A DNA stretch of 64,000 bases, taken from NCBI GenBank assembly GCA_020639075.1, contig JACKHI010000001.1:1550001-1614000 (forward strand), in the 5' to 3' direction. The translations under genes were made by a program, and so were the position numbers. The notes below the pieces were generated by a model that worked only from the letters and a program-made list of their open reading frames with translations, was not told the origin of the DNA and ran no database searches. Shown here one piece after another: positions 17,239-25,015 of the stretch. This DNA is from Phycisphaerales bacterium (GTDB lineage: Bacteria > Planctomycetota > Phycisphaerae > UBA1845 > UTPLA1). Position 1 is the stretch's first letter, and every line of letters starts with the position of its first letter.

Positions 17239-20200
17239 ATGAAGAATGTGCGTCGACAATCCAGTTCGTTCCGACCGGCCGCCCGCCGCGGCTCCGTCAT
17301 GATCCTGGTGCTCAGCATGCTCGCGCTGCTCGCCCTTGTCGGACTGGCCCTCATCGCCAGAACGCATACCGACTCGCGCCGAACCTTTACGCAGTCCGAC
17401 GCCACGTCCATTGACGATGCAATGGACGGCGTCGTCCGCGCCGTCTCCGATCGGCTCTACCAGGATATCTGGGGCGCCATCAACGATCCGACGCTTGCCG
17501 AATACTACCGGCCGCTCTCCAACATAACGCCGCCGGGTGGTCTGCCGACGAATCCGAACTTCTATGGCATCCTCGAAAACAACGAGGTCGGAGACAAACC
17601 GGGCGAGAACGATCGCTGGCTCGCCAGCCTCCTGCCGCACTATGTCGGCGACGTCACGCTCCTCGATCCGGCCGGCAACGGCACGACGACGATCGTGGAG
17701 TCGAATGTGTTCGCGTTCGACAACGTCAGCTACATCGGCCAGGATCTCCTCATTCCTCCGGCGACCGCGACCTTCCCGGGCAGCCCGTTCATGTGGGTCG
17801 ACAATGCAAGAAACCCCGGCGGGCCGCAGCCGCAGCTGTACTCCGTCGATACGGCCAACACGCGGAGCTCGCTGCGCAACATCCCGATCCTCCTCACGCC
17901 GGCGCCGGGCCCGAACCCGATCGCGCCGAACCTGACGGGCGCTACCACGAATCAGACGATCCGACAGGCCCGCGCCAACTGGAAGAAAAACCACCAGCCC
18001 TGGCTTGAGAATGTCGCCAACACCGGCCTGACGCCCGATGTGCGACCTCAGTTTCCGTACTTCGATACCAACCGCGACGGCTTGCCCGATCTTTACGACG
18101 CCGACGGCGACGGTCTTCCCGATTCGCCCCTCAGCCTCGTCATCCCGATCGACTCCGGCGATCCCAATCGTCGCAAGACGCTCTATGCCGCCGTGCGCAT
18201 CGTTGATCACAACGCCATGTTGAACGTCAACACGGCCTCGTCTCTCCGGCGTCCCGACTCGACGCTCACATTCGACGGCACGGCCAGCGGCCTCACACGC
18301 CGAGGCCGCCGCGCCACCGAAATCCTGCTCGACGGCGCCGTGCATACCGGCGACTGGTATCGATCGAATCGCGTCGGAATCCTGACGGGCCGGCGCCTGA
18401 CGGGTTCGGCGAATCCGACGACGGCTCCCGTCAATCCCGTGCAATACGACAACGACATCGTCCGCAAGCTTTTGCTCGGAGGACAGTCGAATGTCACGTC
18501 GTACTACCCGTTTGACATCGATGACGAATCGACCCTCCGCCATCGCGGGCGACTCGTTCCCTACGATCATCGCACGGACATCTCCGAGCCCGCGACGGAC
18601 TACTCGACGATCGACCGGACTCTGCGCAGCACCAACCTCTGGTCGCGCGAAGTCGCGGCCGCGTGGACGGATGAATACGTGGGCGCCCCCAGATGGAGCC
18701 GCCTCAACGCGACTCAGGAAAGCTACGACGACGTCAATGGAAATGTCGGCTGGCGGCGCCTCATCGACGAAGACGATCCCGCCTTCGTCCGCAAACCGCT
18801 GATGACGACTGTCAACGGCGAAGTCCGCATGCCGCCCGACATCACGCGGCCCAACATGCCGACGGCCGGAATCCCGACGCCGATCGCCTCCCGAACGCTG
18901 GCGGATGCCAATATTGACGCGCGTCTGCGCCAGCTCTGGTCCATCGGCATGAACTGGCCCGTCCTCATCGATGCAAACAGCGATTTGGCCGGCCTCATCG
19001 CCACAGAAGCGCCGCTCGCCGGTCCGACAGTGGATTCCGTCCTCAACGGCTCGCTCATCAACCGGTTCGTGATTCCGACGGGACAGATGCCGCCCGCCTG
19101 GGCCCGCGTCATGCCCGTCGATCTCAACATGACCTTCGGCGGCAACCTGAACGATCAGGAAGTCAAGGACGTCAAGGCGGACTTCATTCGCTACGCCGCG
19201 GCTGCAATGTACTTCGCCCTGGACGGCGTCAACGTCTATCAGGGCATTGATCTCCGCGCCAACGGTCGATTGATGCAGGAGTACTTGGCATGGCAGTTCG
19301 CGCTCAATCTCGCCGACTACCGCGACGCCGACTCCGTTCCGACGTCGATCGAATGGCCGACACAACCCGGCGTGCGGATCACCGGCGTCGAGCGACAGCC
19401 GTTCTTCACCGAGGCGTACACGCATCTGATCGCGGGCGCTGCTCCGCTGTCGGGTCCGTCGACCGGCCCTGGCTCGGGGCAGTCCGACAAGTGGTTCTTC
19501 GCCGTCGAACTCTTCATCCCGCCGGGTTGGGATATCGATTCGCAAAATCTCTACCTGCGATCGCCCGGCACGTCGGCGGGCCTGCGACCGCTTGGTAGCT
19601 TCCTCAACCATCTGAGTGGCAACGCCCTCGCATCGGAAAACGGCGGCATCATGCTCGGTGGCCCCGCACAGTTCGTCGATCCGGGCGACGGCGATCACGG
19701 CCACTACTACGTGTTTACCGGCCCGACGACCTACGAACCCGCAAGCTTCGCCGCGAGCGACGCCCTCTATCGCAACAATGCTTACTTCGACAACCAGTTC
19801 CGCATCGCAACCGACGGACACGGCCGCGTCGAACTCGTCTATTCGACAACCGGCGTCGAGAATGACCCGACGAACGTGGTCCTCGATGTCATCGGTCCCA
19901 AGTTCGCGGGCGGCGCGCTGGCGAGCAACACGTCCAGCGGCGACGGCGAGTGGGCGTTCCACAACCCCACGATGCCGGAAGGTTCGGAACATGCGTTCTC
20001 GCTGCGGCGCAGCACCAAGGGCTGGCGCTTCACGACGGCCTGGCACGCATATTCGCGAATTCCCGGCAACAACCCGAATGCTCCGGCATTCGCAGTATCG
20101 CTGGGCCGTCCGAATGCACCGACGCCGCAGCTCGTGAACAAGATCCCCGAGTCCGTCTGGCCGAGCCTGACGCCCTACGGCAACAATGCCGCGCTGATCG

Positions 20201-21459
20201 ACACCTTCGCGAGCGGCGTGCCGTTCGATGCGTTCGACTCCGTCGCCGACCTGTCGCGGCAGTTCATCGTCGGTCCTGCCAAACGAACGGCGTCGCCGAT
20301 CCTGACGGCCGCATTCAGCAACCTAAATCTCGGCATCGACAATGCTCCGACAACGCTCGTGCTCGCTCGGATTCTGCAGACGACGACGCTCGGCGACCTG
20401 CCAAGCGCGCCGGAAGATCGCGTGGCCGCCGGCCGCGTCGATTTCTTCAAGGCGAGCAAAATCGGCACGGGAACCAACGCCCCCGCCTGGACGTGGCGGC
20501 TCTTCGACTACGCCGTCGCCTCCGGGTACATGTATGACGGCGTTGACAACGATGGCGACGGATTCGTCGACCTCTTCGATCCGACGGAAGCGTGGGACGT
20601 GACCTTCAAAGAGACCGGCCACGTGAACATGAATACGGCGCCGGCGACCGTGCTCCGTAGCGTGCCGAATATGTCGTTGCTCCCGAACTCGCCGGAGATC
20701 CTGGCGCAATACGGCGCTACGCCGCCTCTTGAAGATCAGATCGCGGCGTTGTCGTCGGCTTCGCCCGGGACGTACTACGACTTCGCCTCGGCCCTCGTCG
20801 CCCTGCGTGAAAACCGCAGCGTCCCGATTCGGCTTTATGACACAACGCAGTCGCGGCTCAGCATCGCCGCTATCGCGCAAGTCACGCCGTCAGGGCCGTC
20901 CACCGGCCCCGGCGCCGCGCCCATGAACACGACGCAGCGCGACGGCGCGTTCTACGGTCCGATCGAAATGTCGCGACTCCGCGGGAACAAGGTATCGGAC
21001 GCCGTCAGCAATGCGAACGAGATGTTCGCCATCGATCGGCTCAATTCCAATTCCGCTCTGCCGTTGGTCGCCGATCAGCACCTGGCGCCGGACTACCGAA
21101 TTCGCCCGGAACGCGGCGTTTCCGACTACGTCCCGCTCCATGGCGCGACGCAGGCCATCCCTGGCTACGCCGGCGCCGACCCGGCAGGTGTCGAAACGGA
21201 CCCGAGAGATGCCGCCGGCATTCGCGGACGGGATATTTATCTCTCGCGCGTGTCCAATTCGCTGACGACTCGATCGGATGTATTTACGGCCTATGTCGCC
21301 CTGATCGACGAAGATGGCAACTACGTCCGAAGGGCCCAGGTAACGTTGGATCGCGCCCCCTGCTTCCGCGAGCGTCGCGGTATGGGCGGTCTCGATCAAC
21401 CCGTGTCGCCGAAGATCCTCCTCATCGAGGACAGCAGCTACACGAACGACCTGAAATAG
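17239..21459 (+). CDS. giant GspK-like minor pseudopilin
   Basis: A 1406-residue protein ending the block. The N-terminus ARRGSVMILVLSMLALL resembles a prepilin or PilX/GspK leader with one hydrophobic helix, but has no Glu at mature position 5, the hallmark of GspK, which caps the pseudopilus tip. Two NxNTA motifs appear, LNVNTAS near residue 327 and VNMNTAPATVLRSVP near 1129; the second matches the helix-hairpin region of GspK. Asp-rich stretches near 279-290 and 1105-1112 (DNDGDGFVDLFD) look like calcium-binding loops. GspK proteins are usually about 300-350 residues, so this is roughly four times the normal size. GGGAG precedes the ATG. The function is inferred from the fold hints and the position. 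Confidence 0.82.
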   Translation: MKNVRRQSSSFRPAARRGSVMILVLSMLALLALVGLALIARTHTDSRRTFTQSDATSIDDAMDGVVRAVSDRLYQDIWGAINDPTLAEYYRPLSNITPPGGLPTNPNFYGILENNEVGDKPGENDRWLASLLPHYVGDVTLLDPAGNGTTTIVESNVFAFDNVSYIGQDLLIPPATATFPGSPFMWVDNARNPGGPQPQLYSVDTANTRSSLRNIPILLTPAPGPNPIAPNLTGATTNQTIRQARANWKKNHQPWLENVANTGLTPDVRPQFPYFDTNRDGLPDLYDADGDGLPDSPLSLVIPIDSGDPNRRKTLYAAVRIVDHNAMLNVNTASSLRRPDSTLTFDGTASGLTRRGRRATEILLDGAVHTGDWYRSNRVGILTGRRLTGSANPTTAPVNPVQYDNDIVRKLLLGGQSNVTSYYPFDIDDESTLRHRGRLVPYDHRTDISEPATDYSTIDRTLRSTNLWSREVAAAWTDEYVGAPRWSRLNATQESYDDVNGNVGWRRLIDEDDPAFVRKPLMTTVNGEVRMPPDITRPNMPTAGIPTPIASRTLADANIDARLRQLWSIGMNWPVLIDANSDLAGLIATEAPLAGPTVDSVLNGSLINRFVIPTGQMPPAWARVMPVDLNMTFGGNLNDQEVKDVKADFIRYAAAAMYFALDGVNVYQGIDLRANGRLMQEYLAWQFALNLADYRDADSVPTSIEWPTQPGVRITGVERQPFFTEAYTHLIAGAAPLSGPSTGPGSGQSDKWFFAVELFIPPGWDIDSQNLYLRSPGTSAGLRPLGSFLNHLSGNALASENGGIMLGGPAQFVDPGDGDHGHYYVFTGPTTYEPASFAASDALYRNNAYFDNQFRIATDGHGRVELVYSTTGVENDPTNVVLDVIGPKFAGGALASNTSSGDGEWAFHNPTMPEGSEHAFSLRRSTKGWRFTTAWHAYSRIPGNNPNAPAFAVSLGRPNAPTPQLVNKIPESVWPSLTPYGNNAALIDTFASGVPFDAFDSVADLSRQFIVGPAKRTASPILTAAFSNLNLGIDNAPTTLVLARILQTTTLGDLPSAPEDRVAAGRVDFFKASKIGTGTNAPAWTWRLFDYAVASGYMYDGVDNDGDGFVDLFDPTEAWDVTFKETGHVNMNTAPATVLRSVPNMSLLPNSPEILAQYGATPPLEDQIAALSSASPGTYYDFASALVALRENRSVPIRLYDTTQSRLSIAAIAQVTPSGPSTGPGAAPMNTTQRDGAFYGPIEMSRLRGNKVSDAVSNANEMFAIDRLNSNSALPLVADQHLAPDYRIRPERGVSDYVPLHGATQAIPGYAGADPAGVETDPRDAAGIRGRDIYLSRVSNSLTTRSDVFTAYVALIDEDGNYVRRAQVTLDRAPCFRERRGMGGLDQPVSPKILLIEDSSYTNDLK

Positions 21460-21467
21460 CCGCCAGA

Positions 21468-21508
21468 CTATCCGCCATGCTCCCACAAACGGGGAGCATG
21501 GCGGATAG
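21468..21508. repeat. perfect 17-bp inverted repeat after the pseudopilus block
   Basis: The arm 21468-21484 (CTATCCGCCATGCTCCC) pairs exactly with 21492-21508, leaving a 7-nt loop. It begins 9 bp after the stop codon of the giant gene. No T run follows, so it is either a hairpin that stabilises the 3' end or a site for a DNA-binding protein, and not a classical terminator. Confidence 0.75.
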
Positions 21509-21735
21509 CGGCCCGGCGCCGGATACCGAGCCCAGCTCCGGCCACGAGTGCCATGCCCGTCCTTTGGGGTAGGGGTGGCCGAAAGCGAGAAAACCCGCCG
21601 AGTCCCGCATGCCCTCTGGGAAATGCGGACGGTCGACACGCCCAAGAATCACACCCTGATCGCTCACACGTGCTGAGCGAGACGATTTGACAACATGTAT
21701 CCCACAGCCCCGATAAATTCCGGATGCTCATTTGC

Positions 21736-21764
21736 TTTACTGTGTCCAATATCAGGGGTATACT
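21736..21764 (+). promoter_or_regulatory. predicted sigma70-type promoter for pseudopilin gene
   Basis: TTTACT at 21736-21741 and TATACT at 21759-21764 with ideal 17-bp spacing. It separates this pseudopilin transcriptionally from the block upstream and gives an 85-nt leader. Confidence 0.65.
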
Positions 21765-21853
21765 GGAACGTGACACGCCTGAGTGGGGAACTGGCGCGCA
21801 CACAACGCGAATTTACGCACTTATTTCATACCCGAACTGAGCGGAGGACAACC

Positions 21854-22816
21854 ATGCTCCACACACGCAATCGAAAAGCTTTTACTCTCATCGAGTTGCT
21901 GACCGTGATGGCGATCATCGTCATCCTGATCGGCATCCTGACGCCCGCCCTCTCCGCCGCGCGAAACCGCGCCACGACGACGGCCATCCGGGCGCAGATC
22001 AACGCCATGTCCGTCGGCCTTGAGGCCTTCCGGAACGATCAGGGCGAATACGTCCCGTCAAACGCCGCCCTCTACAACGATACGATGGCTTGGGAAGTCG
22101 GCACCGTCGGCGCCGGCATGAACGAACTGAACGGCGCCCACCTCCTGGTCGACGCCATGGTCGGTCGCGACTTCCTCGGCTACGACTCGCGGAAGACCAC
22201 ATCGACCTACGATCGCTGGGATCCCCGCAACGACCGCCGCCAGCCCTACATCCCTGTGGATGGCGTCGACGTCACCTCCGACATTAATCCCGCCCGCGAT
22301 GCCGACGGTGTGATCCCGGGCATCACGCGACCGCAGCCGACAGGCTCCGAAGTTCCGGTGCCCGTCTTCCGCGACAAGTTCGGCTGGCCGATCCTCTACT
22401 ATCGCGCCGCCCCGACCGCGAACCAGAACACGCCTATGATCCAGACGACGACTGGTCTGCCCATCGGCGACGGCATCTACTTCGGGTGGGACAACGATCT
22501 CTTCACGAGCTATGCGGGCGCGACGCACGCGATCGCCGACGCGACGAGCCCGCTCCAGGCCCTCTGCGGTTCCGGCGGCTATCCTTCGGATTCACTCGAA
22601 CCGCCGCCTCCCGGCAACCCCACGCCGACAGCCACCAGATTCGCCGAGTTCATCCGGTCGATTCGGGCCACGACGCTGATCCCCGCAACCGGCAACATCG
22701 ACTGCCCGCGGCCCGTCAAGAGCGACAGCTTCATCATCCTCAGCCCCGGCCGCGACGGTAAGTACGGCACGCAGGATGACGTCTCTAACTTCGAAGTCTT
22801 CTCGACCCAGCGCTAA
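21854..22816 (+). CDS. pseudopilin, separately transcribed
   Basis: A 320-residue protein whose leader MLHTRNRKA is followed by FTLIELLTVMAIIVILIGIL, with Glu at +5. The residue before the cleavage point is Ala instead of the near-universal Gly, which prepilin peptidases can tolerate poorly. The body contains the planctomycete-style SPGRDGKYGTQDDV sequence near the C-terminus, as in GspG-like proteins with a calcium site. A GGAGGA ribosome-binding site fixes the ATG at 21854. It has its own promoter and a strong terminator, so it may be the abundant major pseudopilin of the system. Confidence 0.88.
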   Translation: MLHTRNRKAFTLIELLTVMAIIVILIGILTPALSAARNRATTTAIRAQINAMSVGLEAFRNDQGEYVPSNAALYNDTMAWEVGTVGAGMNELNGAHLLVDAMVGRDFLGYDSRKTTSTYDRWDPRNDRRQPYIPVDGVDVTSDINPARDADGVIPGITRPQPTGSEVPVPVFRDKFGWPILYYRAAPTANQNTPMIQTTTGLPIGDGIYFGWDNDLFTSYAGATHAIADATSPLQALCGSGGYPSDSLEPPPPGNPTPTATRFAEFIRSIRATTLIPATGNIDCPRPVKSDSFIILSPGRDGKYGTQDDVSNFEVFSTQR

Positions 22817-22847
22817 GCAACTTTCGCTCAGTCGAATGAAACCCCAA

Positions 22848-22881
22848 GCAGCCGACGCCACACGCGTCGGCCGCTTTTTTT
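22848..22881 (+). terminator. intrinsic terminator after pseudopilin gene
   Basis: The stem GCCGACGC / GCGTCGGC (22851-22858 with 22864-22871) has a CACAC loop and is followed by seven T. It lies 35 bp after the stop codon. Confidence 0.88.
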
Positions 22882-22882
22882 C

Positions 22883-22981
22883 GGTTCGTCACGCATTTGC
22901 GAGAAGAGACACCCAATTCGGAACCGCGACCGTCAGGGAGTCCGGCCGCGCGAAGCAAAGGTTGCGCGAAAACGATTTGCA
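22883..22981. repeat. 99-bp direct repeat, copy 1
   Basis: Aligns without gaps to 23273-23371 with about 7 mismatches. The core GACCGTCAGGGAGTCCGG can fold as a hairpin through GCGACCG and CGGTCGC-type arms. No open frame is shared between the copies. Confidence 0.8.
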
Positions 22982-23040
22982 GCGCGTGATCGTGCGATGT
23001 GGAATGAAGCACTGCCCGCGGCACGTGCAATTCGTGGGTT

Positions 23041-23223
23041 GCGTCCCGATAGGGACGCTCCGAGAATAGCCCAGCCTTTCAAGGCTGGGATTGCTGATTG
23101 GTGATCACCATTGCCGTGCCGTAGGTACGGGGCGACGCCATGCATCATGCGCATCCAGTCCCGCTCGGAGGTGGGCGATTCTCATGTGATCCCAACGGCA
23201 TCCGGCGTTCATACACTTGTCGC
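23041..23223. repeat. composite palindromic repeat element, copy 1
   Basis: A chain of small palindromes: CGTCCCGATAGGGACG, CCAGCCTTTCAAGGCTGG and the CCGTGCCGTAGGTACGG box. The chain is bracketed by GAGAATAGCCC at 23053 and GGGCGATTCTCATGTGATCCC near 23174. A second copy lies 40 kb away at 63053-63273, so this is a dispersed element. It contains no gene. Confidence 0.75.
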
Positions 23224-23272
23224 CGTGTATTTGAACAGCGATTCCCGAAATTCCGCGAAGACCCTTTTTTCT

Positions 23273-23371
23273 GGTTCGTCACGCAATTGCGGGCAGAGAC
23301 GCCCATTTCGGAACCGCGACCGTCAGGGAGTCCGGTCGCGCGAAGCAAAGGTTGTGCGAAAACGATTTGCA
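23273..23371. repeat. 99-bp direct repeat, copy 2
   Basis: Second copy of the repeat at 22883-22981, in the same orientation, 390 bp away. The two copies flank the composite palindromic element at 23041-23223. Confidence 0.8.
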
Positions 23372-23448
23372 GGATGCAAGAAAACAAAAAACCCTCGAGA
23401 CCATGGACAGTCCGAGGGTTCAATAACATTGCGACGACGTGGGAGTGA

Positions 23449-24147
23449 CTAATCGCCCTTCGACTTCGCCCGCTCAATCACGCGGACTAGATCGTCATAG
23501 TCGCGCTTGCGCTTCGTGGGAAAGTCCGGATAGATCTCGATGATCTTGTCGAGCTGCTTCTGCGCCTCGACTGCGTCGCCTCGCAACGCCGCCGTGCGAA
23601 CCTCTTTGTCCAGCTCGCGAATCTGGGTCTCGGGAATCCGCTGCTGAGCCACGACTTCCTGGCTCGTGTAGTTCACGATGAACTGCACCAGCTTCACGCT
23701 CCCGAACGCACCGGCTGCCAGCAGACCGGCAATAATCAGGTACTTTACGAGCGGATTCGCCAGCACCGTGCCGCCCGCGTCCGCCGCCTTTACGACGACC
23801 GTCGCCTTTTTCGGCTTCGACTCCGCCAGTTCGTCCTTCTTCTGGTCCTTCTTCTTTTTCTTGCCGACCAACTGATCGTAGCTGGCGATTAGCTTGTTCT
23901 TCTCTTCCTGACGGGCCGCTTCCTCAGCGGCCGTCTCCTGCTTCTTCTTCTGGGCCGCCTCATATCGGGCCAGCGCCTCTTGCGGATCAAACCCCGATGA
24001 CGCGGGTCCGGATTTCCCCTTTCGCGGACCGTCCTCCGAGCCGACAGTCACAGGATTCTGGCACCCGGGACAGCGCACGCGCTTACCAGCCAGGCTGTCT
24101 TTAGCCTTGAACTTCTTACCGCAACTACATTGGACAATAATCGCCAT
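23449..24147 (-). CDS. zinc-ribbon membrane protein with coiled-coil and TPR-like tail, unknown function
   Basis: The 232 residues start with a compact zinc ribbon, Cys7-x-Cys9-Gly and Cys26-Pro-x-Cys29, of the kind found at the N-terminus of many planctomycete proteins. A charged, Lys/Glu/Ala-rich coiled coil follows (about 55-120), then one membrane helix (about 142-165) and a C-terminal helical stretch that resembles a single TPR-like unit. The cytoplasmic zinc ribbon with an outside tail suggests a membrane-anchored adaptor, but no partner is evident. The ATG at 24147 was preferred because the upstream frame lacks the family start. It is transcribed divergently from the pseudopilin-pgk operon. 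Confidence 0.78.
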   Translation of the reverse strand: MAIIVQCSCGKKFKAKDSLAGKRVRCPGCQNPVTVGSEDGPRKGKSGPASSGFDPQEALARYEAAQKKKQETAAEEAARQEEKNKLIASYDQLVGKKKKKDQKKDELAESKPKKATVVVKAADAGGTVLANPLVKYLIIAGLLAAGAFGSVKLVQFIVNYTSQEVVAQQRIPETQIRELDKEVRTAALRGDAVEAQKQLDKIIEIYPDFPTKRKRDYDDLVRVIERAKSKGD

Positions 24148-24401
24148 GCTGGCGCTGCCTCGGTTGGTGTGACTCGTGCCGAATCGCTCCGGTGCGACCG
24201 GCGGGCGGGACCCCTGATACGGGATTATTGAATCGCCGCAATCCGATTGCAAGCAACGCGTGATAAGGCGCTTAACGCAGCCAGCTCGCCCGGTGAGTGA
24301 AATGCGCCGCCACCCGCGAGAATCAGCGACCCCATTCGCATCGGGTCCTACGGAAAGCTGGCCTCCAGCCTGGCCTCACACCGCAGACGTCCCTCTTCCA
24401 C

Positions 24402-24429
24402 TTGACCCTCTCCGCAACTCCCCTAGCAT
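24402..24429 (+). promoter_or_regulatory. predicted promoter with leaderless start for pseudopilin-pgk operon
   Basis: TTGACC at 24402-24407 and TAGCAT at 24424-24429, spaced 16 bp. Only 7 bases separate the -10 from the ATG at 24437 and no ribosome-binding site is present, so transcription probably begins at or next to the start codon. Confidence 0.6.
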
Positions 24430-24436
24430 CAGCTCG

Positions 24437-25015
24437 ATGAGGTTGCCCGATAACCGTCACCGCGGCATGACGTTGATTGAGACCGTCCTGACCGTCTCCG
24501 TCCTCAGCGTCGCGTTATTCCTTGTCGTGGGCTGGATGGCCACACTCCGAGAGGATGCCAAGCACGACCTCGCCGTCCGTATGCTCGCTGACCTGGACGC
24601 CGCCCTGGCCCGCTACCGCCGCGCCACGGGCCTCTATCCGCCCTCACGCGGACCGGAATCCGCCATCTCGGCCGTTGTGGACCTCCTGGATCACGAGAAA
24701 TCCCGGCCCATGATCGAGGCCTTCCCTCCGTCACTTCGAAAAGGCCCGAATCGCTACAATCTCATTGACTCCTGGGGAACGCCCCTCCGCTATCTCGGCC
24801 CCGAATCACAGGACCCGAAGGTCCTGGCCAACGCCGGCAGACCTGTGTTTATCTCCGCTGGTCCCGATCGTGATTTCGGCGATAGCGATCCGGCTCGTTT
24901 GGGCGACAATCTGCGGAGCGACGACCCGGGACCGAAAGGGTTTCGCATCCACGACCTGCGTGACGCCATGGTCGACGAGGAGACGACGACAAGTGAAGCC
25001 GAAAAAGACAATTAG
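24437..25015 (+). CDS. pseudopilin (GspG/GspH-like), first gene of pgk operon
   Basis: A 192-residue protein with leader ending NRHRG and mature start MTLIETVLTVSVLSVALFLV (Glu at +5). The body includes SWGTPLRYLGP and a C-terminal SAGPDRDFGD, echoing the GspG-like calcium-site pattern in this lineage. It is closer to normal pseudopilin size than the others in the window. The ATG at 24437 sits directly downstream of a promoter without a ribosome-binding site. The last 23 bp overlap the start of pgk, so the two are translationally coupled. Confidence 0.85.
   Translation: MRLPDNRHRGMTLIETVLTVSVLSVALFLVVGWMATLREDAKHDLAVRMLADLDAALARYRRATGLYPPSRGPESAISAVVDLLDHEKSRPMIEAFPPSLRKGPNRYNLIDSWGTPLRYLGPESQDPKVLANAGRPVFISAGPDRDFGDSDPARLGDNLRSDDPGPKGFRIHDLRDAMVDEETTTSEAEKDN

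Larger units (their letters stand above)
21460..21853. other. intergenic region before the monocistronic pseudopilin
   Basis: Contains the 17-bp inverted repeat at its start and a strong promoter near its end. The middle (21509-21680) shows nothing recognisable. A second, weaker promoter-like pair, TTGACA at 21687 with GATAAA 19 bp on, lies just upstream of the main one. Confidence 0.6.

Noticed and set aside
17218..20046. 942-codon open frame on the minus strand, antisense to the giant GspK-like gene
   Set aside because: It is the mirror of a GC-rich coding region, with Arg/Val/Gly-rich composition, no family motif and no ribosome-binding site; the plus-strand frame has the prepilin-like start and NxNTA motifs.
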